A stretch of 64,000 bases of DNA, taken from positions 1 to 64,000 of the forward strand of contig NZ_LGIC01000090.1 of assembly GCF_001294535.1 (NCBI RefSeq), written 5' to 3'. Source of the stretch: Cypionkella psychrotolerans (GTDB lineage Bacteria > Pseudomonadota > Alphaproteobacteria > Rhodobacterales > Rhodobacteraceae). Below the pieces are notes generated by a model. That model ran no database searches and was not told where the DNA came from. It saw only the letters and a list, made by a program, of their open reading frames with translations. Numbering within the stretch: the stretch's first letter is position 1; every line of letters begins with the position of its first letter. A program made the position numbers and the translations under genes. Shown here in pieces: positions 53,375 through 62,435 of the stretch.

Positions 53375-54358
53375 GTCCGGCATGCTCCATCCGTTTGCGC
53401 CTTGCCGGTTCAGCGGCTCGACGAAACTGCCGCGCCGGATCACGCAATCTGCGAGATATGCAAAGGCGGAAATCTCGACATCGTTTTCGACAGTAACGCC
53501 GGGGGCGAATACGACATTCGGCCCGATTGTTATGTCGCGTCCGAGTTGGGTGTCGAAGGAAAAGAACACGGTTTCCGGCGCGATCATCGTCACGCCATTC
53601 TCCATCGCCTTCGCTCTGGCGCGACGCTGAAACGCAGCCTCGGCTGCTGCAAGTTCGATGCGCGAATTCACGCCAAGCGCTTCATCCACCTCGCAGAGAA
53701 CTATGCTACAGTCTTTGCCTTCCGAGCGTGCGTGGCCGGCAACATCGGTCAGAAAATACTCTTTTCGAAAGTTGTTATCTGAAAGTGCCGGAAGCCAACG
53801 CCTTGCATCTGCAGTGTCAAACGCCATCACGCCGGAATTGCACAAAGTAACGGCTGCCTCAGCCGCGCTGGCGTCGCCTGACTCGACAATACGTTCGAGG
53901 CCGCCATCTTCATTGCGTATCAAGCGGCCATAGCGGAACGGATGCGGCGTCTCAAAACCAAGCACAGCTACCCGCCCCGGAGCCGCGACAAGTTTTCTCA
54001 ACGTCTCCGGGCGGGTCAGCGGCGTGTCGGCGTAAAGCACCATGATCCGCCCCTCGAACCCAACCAAAGCCGAAAGAGCACACAATGCGGCATTGCCCGT
54101 ACCGCAAGCGCGCGGCTGAACCGCGATGCTCACTTCGGGATTAAGCCTGCGCGCAGCGGCGGCAACGTCTGTGCCATCGGCGCTAACCACAACCACACAT
54201 CGCTGCGGTGCAAGTGCCTCGGCGGTGCGCAGGGCGTGACGCAGAAGCGAGGCGCCAGCGAGCTTGTGCAGCGGTTTTGGGCGGTTTGAATTCATACGCC
54301 CGCCCGTGCCTCCAGCAAGTATCACGATGGCAAGCGGAGGTAGGGGTTGTTCGAGCAT
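53339..54358 (-). CDS. GlmU-like sugar-1-phosphate nucleotidyltransferase, C-terminally truncated
   Basis: This is a 339-aa open frame. ATG 54358 has a strong GGGAGG site; a longer upstream reading has no homology. The N-terminal nucleotidyltransferase has VILAGGTGGRMNSNRPKPLH and the UDP-GlcNAc pyrophosphorylase-type VLYADTPLTRPETL. A left-handed beta-helix starts at GRDITIGPNVVFAPGVTVEN but ends after a few turns, at GSFVEP. The last residues come from IS debris, and the acetyltransferase part normally carried by the about 450-aa GlmU is lost. Uridylyltransferase activity could remain. It is the final gene of the polysaccharide operon. Confidence 0.75.
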   Translation of the reverse strand: MLEQPLPPLAIVILAGGTGGRMNSNRPKPLHKLAGASLLRHALRTAEALAPQRCVVVVSADGTDVAAAARRLNPEVSIAVQPRACGTGNAALCALSALVGFEGRIMVLYADTPLTRPETLRKLVAAPGRVAVLGFETPHPFRYGRLIRNEDGGLERIVESGDASAAEAAVTLCNSGVMAFDTADARRWLPALSDNNFRKEYFLTDVAGHARSEGKDCSIVLCEVDEALGVNSRIELAAAEAAFQRRARAKAMENGVTMIAPETVFFSFDTQLGRDITIGPNVVFAPGVTVENDVEISAFAYLADCVIRRGSFVEPLNRQGANGWSMPDGNPPIFNGALS

Positions 54359-54540
54359 CTTATCCTCCCACGAATTGGCGAAAGCGGCGCGGTGGCGGTC
54401 TTGGAAATGTGGCGGTCTTGGAAATCTCTCAAATGGCTTAGATTGCGTGCGGGCTGGCAGGCTGGTCAATGATGCCGATGGCAGAGGGGCGAGCAATCCG
54501 ACGGCAGAAACCCGTAAAGACCGCCCGGTATCATCTCTCG

Positions 54541-55857
54541 TTATTGAAGGGCCAATGTGGCGGGTGGCTGAAGATCAGTGTCAGGTGCCATCCATGCAGT
54601 AAGCGGCGGCGCATCTGCTGTCCGTTTGACCTCAATCACGTCACCGGGTTCGATCTTGCTGTCAAAGCTCACAGGTTCAGGCGCTTCGGCATCGCTGTGA
54701 AAAACCGTGATCTGCGGAATCTCTGCCCCTTCGGCGAGGCTCACTGGTGCGACCCCCATTTCGCGCAGCCTTTCATCGGCAGCAATGAGCCGGGCGCGCT
54801 GCTGTGCCGCATCAAGTCTGGCTTTTTGCAATTCATCGAGCAGATCAAGGCGTCGCTGCTCTGCTGCCCGCTCGCTCTCGCGCGAGATGTCGTTGCGCTG
54901 CCGTTCGAGCTGCATGAGGCTGACTTGGGTTTGCAGACGGCGTGTGGACGAAAACAGCGCAGCACTGCGAAAGTCTTGCAGCCGCGCCGTTGTCAGAATG
55001 CCCTTTTTGATCGAGTTTGTCGCTTCGGTCAGAGCATCAGCGTCGGTCTGCTCGACTGCTTTTTCGACCTCGAACTCTTTGCGCATCACATCAGCCTGAC
55101 TTTCGATCTGTTTCAGCTGGGCGCTGAGAAACCCGCTTTCATTCTGAAGGTTTTTGGTCCGCGTTTCGTAAATATCTGACTCAACGCGTAAAAAAATGTC
55201 AATCGCATCATCCCGCTCCGGTGCCGCGGGCCAAGCAGAGCGATCAAATTCCACATCTTCGCCAAGTTCTTTTTTCAAACGCCAGACACGCGCGCTGGCC
55301 GCAACGGCGGCATTCCAAGCCACCGTATAGTCAGAGCGCAGCGCCGACGGGTTGTATCCGGGTGTAATGGGAACCACCGAGATCACCCCGCCGGATGCGG
55401 CGATCACTTGCCGAACGGTCATTCCCGGTCGGAACGGACGCTCCCCCGGCTGGGTGACATCGCCACTGACAAAGACTGGCCGATACTCGACCACCGAAGC
55501 GGACACGTCATCATACTCCACCACCCGCGTCACTTGACTGCCATCGGGTAGAAATATCATGCGCAGGCGACTGGAGAGTGTGGCTCCGATCCGGTCGCGG
55601 ATTTCTGAGATCGGTCGTCCTGCAGCCTTGATAACGCCGACCCCTGGGAAGCTCAGGCTGCCGTCGATCTGGATCGCTGCACGCGTGCCCATTTCAGGTA
55701 TGCCAGTCACAGAAAACTCGATCACGTCGCCCGCCTGAAGGCGGTATTCTTGCGCGATTGCGGCGACACTGCAGGCTGCGATCGAGATCGCAACTACGGC
55801 GCACAGATGAGATACCCGCCGCAGGGCCGGACAGCGGCAGGCAGTATCATGTCGCAT
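54541..55857 (-). CDS. Polysaccharide export protein (Wza/ExoF-like) with a long coiled-coil region
   Basis: This is a 438-aa protein. ATG 55857 has AAGAGG upstream and overlaps the epimerase stop by 11 nt. A signal segment (HLCAVVAISIAACSVAAIAQ) precedes the Poly_export domain (EYRLQAGDVIEFSVTGIPEM) and an SLBB-type beta-grasp region (PVFVSGDVTQPGERPFRPGM). Residues of about 230-380 are a charged helical coiled coil rich in Glu, Gln and Arg, as in ExoF-type exporters. It would form part of the periplasmic/outer-membrane export channel for the polymer made by the genes around it. Confidence 0.82.
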   Translation of the reverse strand: MRHDTACRCPALRRVSHLCAVVAISIAACSVAAIAQEYRLQAGDVIEFSVTGIPEMGTRAAIQIDGSLSFPGVGVIKAAGRPISEIRDRIGATLSSRLRMIFLPDGSQVTRVVEYDDVSASVVEYRPVFVSGDVTQPGERPFRPGMTVRQVIAASGGVISVVPITPGYNPSALRSDYTVAWNAAVAASARVWRLKKELGEDVEFDRSAWPAAPERDDAIDIFLRVESDIYETRTKNLQNESGFLSAQLKQIESQADVMRKEFEVEKAVEQTDADALTEATNSIKKGILTTARLQDFRSAALFSSTRRLQTQVSLMQLERQRNDISRESERAAEQRRLDLLDELQKARLDAAQQRARLIAADERLREMGVAPVSLAEGAEIPQITVFHSDAEAPEPVSFDSKIEPGDVIEVKRTADAPPLTAWMAPDTDLQPPATLALQ

Positions 55858-56881
55858 AATTGACCTCTTGGCGTACACGACCTTCTTGGAACTGGCTTCT
55901 CCACCACGCCACTGTGCGCTTCATCCCCTCGCTGAACTCGACTTGAGGTTTCCAGCCAGTTGCCCGGTTGAAGCGGGTGTAATCGGCGAGCAGTTCTTTT
56001 ACTTCGGATTTGGACGGACGCAGCCGGCTGACCTCTTGCACAACCGGCTTGGTGCAGGAGGTCAGTTTCAGCACCAGATCGACGACATCCTTCACAGTTA
56101 CCGCCGCCCCGGATCCCGCGTTATACGGTGTTCCGAACGAGATCGAGGCGGCGCTGCCCGCCGCGAGGAATGCCGCTGCAGTGTCCTGCACATAGGTAAA
56201 GTCGCGGATCGGCGTTAGATCCCCGACGCGGATCGAAGTTACCTCCGGATCTAGCGCCTGACGTAGGATCGTCGGGATCACTGCGCGCTCACTTTGGCGC
56301 GGGCCGAAGGTGTTGAACGGCCTTAGGATGACGACCGGAAGATCATGCGAGCGCGCAAATGCCTCGGCAAGCATATCGGCACCGATCTTGGTGGCAGAAT
56401 AGGGCGACTGCCCTTGAAGCGGATGCGTCTCGGCGATGGGCACGGTGATTGCGGTGCCATAGACCTCACTGGTAGAGGTGTGTACGACACGGCGCACATC
56501 ATACTCGCGGGCCGCCTCCAGCACGTTCAGAGTGCCCAAGATATTGGTATCCACATAGGACTGCGCTGCGACATATGAATGGGGGATCGCAATCAATGCG
56601 GCAAGATGGAATACCGTATCTTGCCGCGAGATCAGCCGCCGCACCAGCGCTGCGTCGCGCACATCGCCGCGGATGACATTCATCTGCTCGCGCGTAGCCT
56701 GCGGCAATCGGTCGATCCATCCCAGCGAGTCAAAAGAGTTATAGAGACAGAGCGCAGTCACATTCGCTTCTGCCTCAACCAACCGCTCGACCAGATGCGA
56801 TCCAATGAAGCCATCTGCTCCGGTTACGAGCACATTGCGCCCCGAATAGTTGCATGCGTTGAGGTGCAGAAAGCTGGTCAT
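55847..56881 (-). CDS. NAD-dependent sugar-nucleotide epimerase/dehydratase
   Basis: This is a 344-aa extended short-chain dehydrogenase. ATG 56881 has GGAT-like spacing after the sugar transferase gene; a longer frame overlaps that gene. The Rossmann motif is VLVTGADGFIGSHLVE. The active site is the Ser/Thr cluster VVHTSTSEVYG with Tyr and Lys in SPYSATKIGADML. ILRPFNTFGPRQSERAVIPT is typical of GDP-mannose dehydratase and UDP-sugar epimerase relatives. It makes an activated sugar for the exopolysaccharide. Confidence 0.85.
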   Translation of the reverse strand: MTSFLHLNACNYSGRNVLVTGADGFIGSHLVERLVEAEANVTALCLYNSFDSLGWIDRLPQATREQMNVIRGDVRDAALVRRLISRQDTVFHLAALIAIPHSYVAAQSYVDTNILGTLNVLEAAREYDVRRVVHTSTSEVYGTAITVPIAETHPLQGQSPYSATKIGADMLAEAFARSHDLPVVILRPFNTFGPRQSERAVIPTILRQALDPEVTSIRVGDLTPIRDFTYVQDTAAAFLAAGSAASISFGTPYNAGSGAAVTVKDVVDLVLKLTSCTKPVVQEVSRLRPSKSEVKELLADYTRFNRATGWKPQVEFSEGMKRTVAWWRSQFQEGRVRQEVNYAT

Positions 56882-56892
56882 CCTGGATCCTT

Positions 56893-57594
56893 TCATTCCC
56901 CGGCTATGATGATATCCATTTTCCGAGCGCCGTCGGATGGTTCGGATGCAGCGGGCATCAGCTCCAACTCTGGCACCTTGCCAAGCACTGCAAGGATGCC
57001 GCGTCCGATCCACAAGATATCGCTCCAGACCGTGCGCCGAGAGTAATAGGCCAGATCAAGCGCTGCCTTCGCCGGGAACAGGGTCTCGCGGTAAAACTGC
57101 ACAGGGTCTTTACCGGCAGGATAAAGGCAGCATTCATTGCGAAATGCGACTTGGCTGGGGCCGAAGATACCGGGGCGATATTGCAACAACGGCAGCTCAC
57201 GTGCGGTGAAAGCCTCGGCAAAAGCCATGCTTTCCGGCCTTGGCCCAACGATGGCCATATCTCCGCGGATGATATTGTACAGCTGCGGCAACTCATCCAG
57301 CTTCGTGCTTGCCAGAAAACCGCCTAACCGGGTCATGCGGTTGTCATGCTTCATGGTCAGCGGACTGCCTCCCGCCGAGGTGGGGTGAAACTTGCGGAAT
57401 TTATACATCTGAAACCTGCGCCCGCCCCGTGCGATGCGGGTTTGCGCGAAGAAGATCGGAAAACCTGTGTCGATCACGATTGCAATCATGATCAGCAACA
57501 GCAGCGGGCTCAAGACGACCAGCCCCACAGACGCGAGGACAACATCAATCACACGCCCGACAGAAAGACTTTGGAATGTTGGAAATCGTGACAT
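56893..57594 (-). CDS. Undecaprenyl-phosphate sugar-1-phosphate transferase (ExoY/WbaP-like)
   Basis: This is a 233-aa bacterial sugar transferase. A hydrophobic N-terminal segment (VIDVVLASVGLVVLSPLLLL) is followed by the catalytic core with YKFRKFHP, TKLDELPQLYNIIRGDM and VGPRPESMAF. It transfers a sugar phosphate to the lipid carrier, the first committed step of polymer assembly. It lies between the aminotransferase and epimerase genes in the operon. Confidence 0.87.
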   Translation of the reverse strand: MSRFPTFQSLSVGRVIDVVLASVGLVVLSPLLLLIMIAIVIDTGFPIFFAQTRIARGGRRFQMYKFRKFHPTSAGGSPLTMKHDNRMTRLGGFLASTKLDELPQLYNIIRGDMAIVGPRPESMAFAEAFTARELPLLQYRPGIFGPSQVAFRNECCLYPAGKDPVQFYRETLFPAKAALDLAYYSRRTVWSDILWIGRGILAVLGKVPELELMPAASEPSDGARKMDIIIAGE

Positions 57595-57600
57595 TTTGGA

Positions 57601-58743
57601 TCATCCGTAATTGGGTGCAAATGCATTTTCGAGGGCGTTTTCAAGGGTATTCACGACGAGTTCGACATCTGAATCGTCCATTTTCGGGTGAAGCGGCAAC
57701 GTCAGTTCGCGCCGATGAAATTCCTCGGTCAACGGTAGGTGCAGCCCCGGCGCGCGCTGGCGGTAATACGACAGCGTATGAACCGGTGGATAATGGATAG
57801 TCGTTTGAACGCCAGCCAGGTGCATTTCGGCGGCGGTCCGATCGCGATTAGCACCCACAGGCAACAAAATGGGCATGATGTGATGCGCTGAAAGACCGCT
57901 TTGAGGACGCGGCACGACGAACCCCTCGTAGCGGTTCTCCAACCGGGCCAGCAGCGCGCGATACTGCGCGACAAGCGCTGCGCGCCGGGTATTCATCGCT
58001 TCTAGGCGGGAGAGTTGCACTAGGCCGATCGCTCCGCGGATCTCATCCATGCGATAGTTGTATCCCAGCATGTCGACATCATAATGCGGCGTCCGCGCGA
58101 CGAGGCGCTGCATCACGCTGCGCGTCATGCCATGTCCACGCATCTGGCGCACGCGCTCAAGCATTTCAGGATTGTGCATCAGTACCATGCCGCCTTCTGC
58201 CGTTGTCATGTTCTTGTTGCCGTAAAAGCTGAAAGCACTTCCGTCGCCATAAGAGCCGACGCCCGCAACGCCGACGGCATGTGCCGCATCCTCGATCAAC
58301 AACAAACCATGCCGGGAGGCCAAGTCGCGCCACATCCGCCTTTCGGCCATATGCCCCGCATAATGCATGAGCATGATCGCTCGGGTGCGGGATGTGATCT
58401 TGGCCTCTGCCTGCGCAATCGACATCAGCGGATGCTGAAGCGCTTCGATATCGACGAGGACCGGCTCGGCCCCGACATATAGGATAGCATTGACGGTTGC
58501 CACAAAGGTCAGCGACGGGGCCAGAACCTCGTCGCCGGGGCCAATTCCGAGTGCTTTTAATACCAAATGTAGGCCAGCGGTACAGGAATCCACGGCAACG
58601 GCATCCGCCACGCCATGAAGCTCGGCGAACGCGCGTTCAAAAGTCCGCACGCGTTCGCCTAGTGTGATCCAGCCGGATTCGAGCACTGCCATCACTGCGG
58701 CACGCTCTTCCGGGCCAAGAACCGGCTCAGCAACAAGCAACAT
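57601..58743 (-). CDS. DegT/DnrJ/EryC1/StrS-family PLP aminotransferase
   Basis: This is a 380-aa sugar aminotransferase. Family motifs are SGWITLGERVRTFERAFAEL, DEVLAPSLTFVATVNAILYV, LLLIEDAAHAVG and the PLP lysine in FSFYGNKNMTTAEGG. A GAGAGG site precedes ATG. It aminates a keto-sugar nucleotide, so the polysaccharide probably contains an amino sugar. The final residues end 7 bases before the sugar transferase start. Confidence 0.88.
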   Translation of the reverse strand: MLLVAEPVLGPEERAAVMAVLESGWITLGERVRTFERAFAELHGVADAVAVDSCTAGLHLVLKALGIGPGDEVLAPSLTFVATVNAILYVGAEPVLVDIEALQHPLMSIAQAEAKITSRTRAIMLMHYAGHMAERRMWRDLASRHGLLLIEDAAHAVGVAGVGSYGDGSAFSFYGNKNMTTAEGGMVLMHNPEMLERVRQMRGHGMTRSVMQRLVARTPHYDVDMLGYNYRMDEIRGAIGLVQLSRLEAMNTRRAALVAQYRALLARLENRYEGFVVPRPQSGLSAHHIMPILLPVGANRDRTAAEMHLAGVQTTIHYPPVHTLSYYRQRAPGLHLPLTEEFHRRELTLPLHPKMDDSDVELVVNTLENALENAFAPNYG

Positions 58744-58830
58744 GAAATACCTCTCGATAACTGTTAGAACTTCAAAGTTTGCCGATATTTTCAGAAGCTA
58801 GCCTTGATCATGCCCACACAGGCAGCCTGA

Positions 58831-59553
58831 TTACGCCACGAATTCCATCCGTTCATGCGCTGGAGCTTCTTCATCCCAACTCAGTGTCTGGGCGAGTTGA
58901 AAATCCTCGACCCGCCCGATATCGAGCCACAGCCCCGTATGCGCGTAAGTTTGCAGGCGTTCGCCACGGTTGAGCAGGCAAAAGGCGAGATCGTCAAAAC
59001 CAAATGGGATGCAATTGGGAATGAACTTAAAGACTTCGGGCTCCATGCAATAAATTCCCATGCTCATTTGGTTGGTGAACGAGGGCTTTTCCTTAAAGCT
59101 GGTAACGCGGCCATCAGATGATTCGATCACGCCGAAATTCATCAGCGTCTCGCGTATCGCGGTTGCAACAGTCACAATGGCACCGCTGCGCTTGTGACAA
59201 GCCGCGAAGGCACCGATGTTTAGATCCGTTAAAATATCTCCGTTGATCACCATGAAGGTCGAGTCCAGTTCTGCCTTCAACATCGAGATCGGCCCGATCG
59301 TCCCAAGCGGTTCTTTCTCGTCAGTATAGGTGATCTTCATATCCCACTGGTGGCCATCGCCACAGAAGCTTTTGATCAGATGGCCGAGATAACCCGTGGT
59401 GATGTAAATTTCGCAAACGTCATTGCGGCGCAGCCATTTTATCAACATTTCCAAGACGGGTTTGGACTGAATCGGCATCAATGGTTTGGGCAGAACCATC
59501 GTATATGGACGTAGCCGAGTTCCCTTGCCGCCGCACTGGATAACAGCCTTCAT
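58831..59553 (-). CDS. Sugar-1-phosphate nucleotidyltransferase
   Basis: This is a 240-aa nucleotidyltransferase. The signature QCGGKGTRLRPYTMVLPKPL is followed by VLEMLIKWLRRND and FMVINGDILTDLNIGAF. Length fits the short RfbF/ManC-core type without a C-terminal beta-helix. A GGGGAGG site precedes ATG, making it the first gene of the minus-strand polysaccharide operon. It activates a sugar phosphate with an NTP; which sugar is not clear. Confidence 0.85.
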   Translation of the reverse strand: MKAVIQCGGKGTRLRPYTMVLPKPLMPIQSKPVLEMLIKWLRRNDVCEIYITTGYLGHLIKSFCGDGHQWDMKITYTDEKEPLGTIGPISMLKAELDSTFMVINGDILTDLNIGAFAACHKRSGAIVTVATAIRETLMNFGVIESSDGRVTSFKEKPSFTNQMSMGIYCMEPEVFKFIPNCIPFGFDDLAFCLLNRGERLQTYAHTGLWLDIGRVEDFQLAQTLSWDEEAPAHERMEFVA

Positions 59554-60062
59554 CTTTTGCCTCCCCCCAGAGAAATTTAAATAAAATTCGTGTCATTCGT
59601 GTCATTAGAATCGATTGCCTGTCGTGGTAGCTGCATAGTTGTGTAACTAATCCGTGACATATCGTACCCAGAATGAGGCCCCGAGCGAGGTCAATAAGGG
59701 ATGAGCGCAAAAGGGTTAACCGCGATGCCCCTTTGGTGCCAAGGCCCCGCGAAGCGAAAGCGCGTTTGCATAGACCAACGCCTAAAGGCGGGGCGCGTGC
59801 TGCTGATCTGGGTGAACGAGCAGATCACTTGCTCGCAGCGGATGGGTGGTAGCCGCAGATACACCAAGATGTTTTGAGGCTCGTCCATGCTGAACAAGCA
59901 CCGCCGGCCGTTTTCCGACCAGCGGTGCCTGTGATCGCAGAGCGTAGGCGCGGCCGCTCCCCAACCTCGTGAGAGGCTCCAAACATGGGGGACGGCTTAG
60001 TCGGTTTGGCGGACCTACCAGCGATATTGGGGTCACCCGATTACTGAAATGATTTCAGTGCC
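59554..60062. other. Intergenic region upstream of the polysaccharide operon
   Basis: About 510 bases lie between the nucleotidyltransferase start and the stop of the RTX gene. AT-rich sequence with a tandem GTGTCATTCGTGTCATT (59590-59606) lies near the likely promoter. From 59700 to 60060 GC-rich sequence holds only short frames without recognised motifs. Confidence 0.4.
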
Positions 60063-61943
60063 TTAGACGATGAAGAAATCGAGGTTGGTCACTGCAAGGT
60101 TTGGATTGAGCGTTGCAAACTGCACACCTGTGCCAGAGCCATTGCCGTCGGCGTCGAAGAACACCTTGCCCGTGTCGGTCTCGTAGATGATACGGTCGGT
60201 GGAATCTGCCGCCAAGCCCGTCGTATTGGCGCGGAAGGCATCGGCAGCGAGCACACCTTCGATCAGTCCAGTAAAGATCGTATTGTCCAGTCGCATAGTA
60301 TCGTCGACAACGTTGAAATCGGTGATCCGGTCAACATTGTCTGCATGCAGAGCGCTGTTGAATACGAACGAATCCGCGCCGGTCCCGCCCGTTAAGATGT
60401 CATTGCCAGCGCCGCCGTAGAGCCAGTCATTGCCCGCTACGCCGTTGAGGATATTGGCCAAAGCGTTGCCCGTCAGTCGATCGTTGCCGTTGCCCGAAGC
60501 GATATTTTCGATGTTGAGCAGGGTGTCGATGCCTTGGCCAGTGGCTTGCGCCCCGGTCAGCGACAGATTCACCACAAAATTGGCAATTCCACTGTAGATG
60601 GCAAAGTCACTGCCCGCTCCACCGTCGATCAGATCGTTGCCAGCGCCTCCGTACAAATTGTCATTGCCAGCGCCGCCGTAGAGCGAGTCGTTGCCAATTC
60701 CGGCGGTGAAGATATTTGCCAAAGTGTTGCCCGTAAGTCGATCATTGCCGCTGCCCGAAGTGATATTTTCGATGTTGAGAAGGGTGTCAATGCCTTGACC
60801 AGTGGCTTGCGCCCCGGTCAGCGACAGATTCACGATCACATTGGAAATTCCGCTGTAAGTGGCAAAGTCGCTGCCCGCCCCACCGTCGATCAGATCGTTG
60901 CCAGCGCCTCCGTTCAAATTGTCATTTTCAGTGCCGCCGTAGAGCGAGTCGTTACCGCCGTCACCCATAATAATGTCGTTGCCAGCGCCGCCAGCCACAT
61001 TGTCATTACCGCCAAAACCATGAAGGCTGTCACTGCCGCTGCTGCCGTTCAAAGTGTCGTTGCCTGGGCCTGGGCCTGCGTCGGCATGGCGGCTGATCCA
61101 TCCGTCACGGGCGTGCGCCCAATAGTCGCGCGCAGCTTGACCCTGCAGGACAGTCCAGCCACTCGGCGGCATTGGATAATCGCTTGGCAACGGAACGTCG
61201 GACAGGTTCAGAAAATAGTTGTTTTTCGACTCGATCGTGTGCGCCCACGCATACGCCATGCTACGATAGCTGTGATGATTGACGTCCTCGAGGGCAAACA
61301 CGTTGTTCACAAAGCGCAGGTTGGGTGTGACCGCGCCATTGGTGGCAGAGTCGGTCTTGATGAAAGAGGAATGCGTCATTGCGCCTTCGTAGAGCGAAAG
61401 TTGCAGACGCATTAGCACGCCGTCGATTAGCACGGTCTCGTGATGACCATCGACAGGATTGGCATTGTCCGGATCAACGCTGATGCCACTGAAGGCCCCG
61501 TCAAAGAGGCTGTCGCGGATGGTGCCACTTTGCAGGCGGTCATTCTCGACCGCATCATCGCGAATGTTACTTGCCCAGACGCCTTCAATGACGAAATCGG
61601 GGCTGTTCCAAGAGACACGAACGGCATCCCAGGAGTTCGAAATGCGCCAGTCACGGATGATGGCGCCGGGCGCATCTTCGGTCCTGATGGCAGCAGAGTT
61701 ACCCATGGCGTAAACTGTCGCCCAATCACTCGTTTGGTCGATGTTGCCTATGATTGTACCACCTTCGATAACCACATTGGGCGCGCTATATACTAACACT
61801 GGGTAAGCGTCGCTTTGGCCGTCACTGGAATTATTGTCCAATATCCAGGTCGCAGCGCTGGCGTCGATTACGGTTCCAGAAGCGAGTCCGGTAACCCTAT
61901 ATGATGAGTATCCGTAGTTCTGAGTTAGGGTAATCGTGCCCAT
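60063..61943 (-). CDS. Secreted RTX protein with an N-terminal parallel beta-helix (possible polysaccharide lyase)
   Basis: This is a 626-aa protein. Residues 1-260 look like a right-handed beta-helix (VVIEGGTIIGNI, GAIIRDWRISN, FVIEGVWASNIRDDAVEN, TIRDSLFDGAFSGI), a fold used by pectate-lyase-like enzymes. From about 295 to 520 come calcium-binding RTX nonapeptides such as GGAGNDLIDGGAGSD, including an internal tandem duplication of about 88 residues. The C-terminal 100 residues (DADGNGSGTGVQFATLNPN, ending DFFIV) resemble a type I secretion signal. No N-terminal signal peptide is seen, as expected for type I export. It may act on the exopolysaccharide made by the neighbouring operon. Confidence 0.8.
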   Translation of the reverse strand: MGTITLTQNYGYSSYRVTGLASGTVIDASAATWILDNNSSDGQSDAYPVLVYSAPNVVIEGGTIIGNIDQTSDWATVYAMGNSAAIRTEDAPGAIIRDWRISNSWDAVRVSWNSPDFVIEGVWASNIRDDAVENDRLQSGTIRDSLFDGAFSGISVDPDNANPVDGHHETVLIDGVLMRLQLSLYEGAMTHSSFIKTDSATNGAVTPNLRFVNNVFALEDVNHHSYRSMAYAWAHTIESKNNYFLNLSDVPLPSDYPMPPSGWTVLQGQAARDYWAHARDGWISRHADAGPGPGNDTLNGSSGSDSLHGFGGNDNVAGGAGNDIIMGDGGNDSLYGGTENDNLNGGAGNDLIDGGAGSDFATYSGISNVIVNLSLTGAQATGQGIDTLLNIENITSGSGNDRLTGNTLANIFTAGIGNDSLYGGAGNDNLYGGAGNDLIDGGAGSDFAIYSGIANFVVNLSLTGAQATGQGIDTLLNIENIASGNGNDRLTGNALANILNGVAGNDWLYGGAGNDILTGGTGADSFVFNSALHADNVDRITDFNVVDDTMRLDNTIFTGLIEGVLAADAFRANTTGLAADSTDRIIYETDTGKVFFDADGNGSGTGVQFATLNPNLAVTNLDFFIV

Positions 61944-62067
61944 TTGCCGGTTCCTACCTGGTTGCTTTGCTCAATTCGGACGCTCAAAGGCTGTATGTTT
62001 CTGACAAAGTCAATCAAGCTCACTGACCCAGTGGCGGCTTTTCGCTCTGTCGATTCGCCTGTATCGT

Positions 62068-62334
62068 GTGAAAACGGCAGCAAAATGGCGCCGCAGTGAC
62101 AGGACCGTCCGTCGGTTCTGTCACGGCGTTCAATTGCTTAAAGACGGCACTGTGTTTGAATTGATCGCTGGAAAGTGTCGGTCGCTTTTCCGCCTAACTG
62201 GGAATCGCGGGCGGCGGTTTCGCGCTGCTCTCACAAAGATGTGCGAAAATACTTACTTGCTTTTCGAAAAAAATGCGAGATCAGGCCAAGAAATCAAGTT
62301 TTGCTTGGGCTCATCCAGTGAATATTTTAGGTGA
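62068..62334 (+). CDS. Hypothetical small protein
   Basis: An 88-aa open frame (starting KTAAKWRRSDRTVRRF) lies in the 490-nt gap between the two RTX genes. It is basic and has no recognised domain, signal or clear ribosome-binding site. It could be a chance frame; no function is proposed. The rest of 61944-62435 shows only the hairpin at 62349-62370. Confidence 0.2.
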   Translation: MKTAAKWRRSDRTVRRFCHGVQLLKDGTVFELIAGKCRSLFRLTGNRGRRFRAALTKMCENTYLLFEKNARSGQEIKFCLGSSSEYFR

Positions 62335-62348
62335 TTCGCATAGAAATA

Positions 62349-62370
62349 GCGTGCCGAGGCTTCGGCACGC
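62349..62370. terminator. Stem-loop downstream of the second RTX gene
   Basis: GCGTGCCGA (62349-62357) and TCGGCACGC (62362-62370) form a perfect 9-bp stem with a 4-nt loop, 66 nt beyond the RTX gene stop. No strong T run follows on either strand, so it may be a weak terminator. Confidence 0.5.
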
Positions 62371-62435
62371 GCACATTTAGTGTCTAAACCTGGTCTGAGC
62401 GGCGGCGGCTATTTGATCATCGGCCACCCACAACG

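Noticed and set aside
60400-61070. Tandem GC-rich repeats that could suggest a CRISPR or satellite array
   Set aside because: They encode RTX nonapeptides in one frame, with no uniform spacers.
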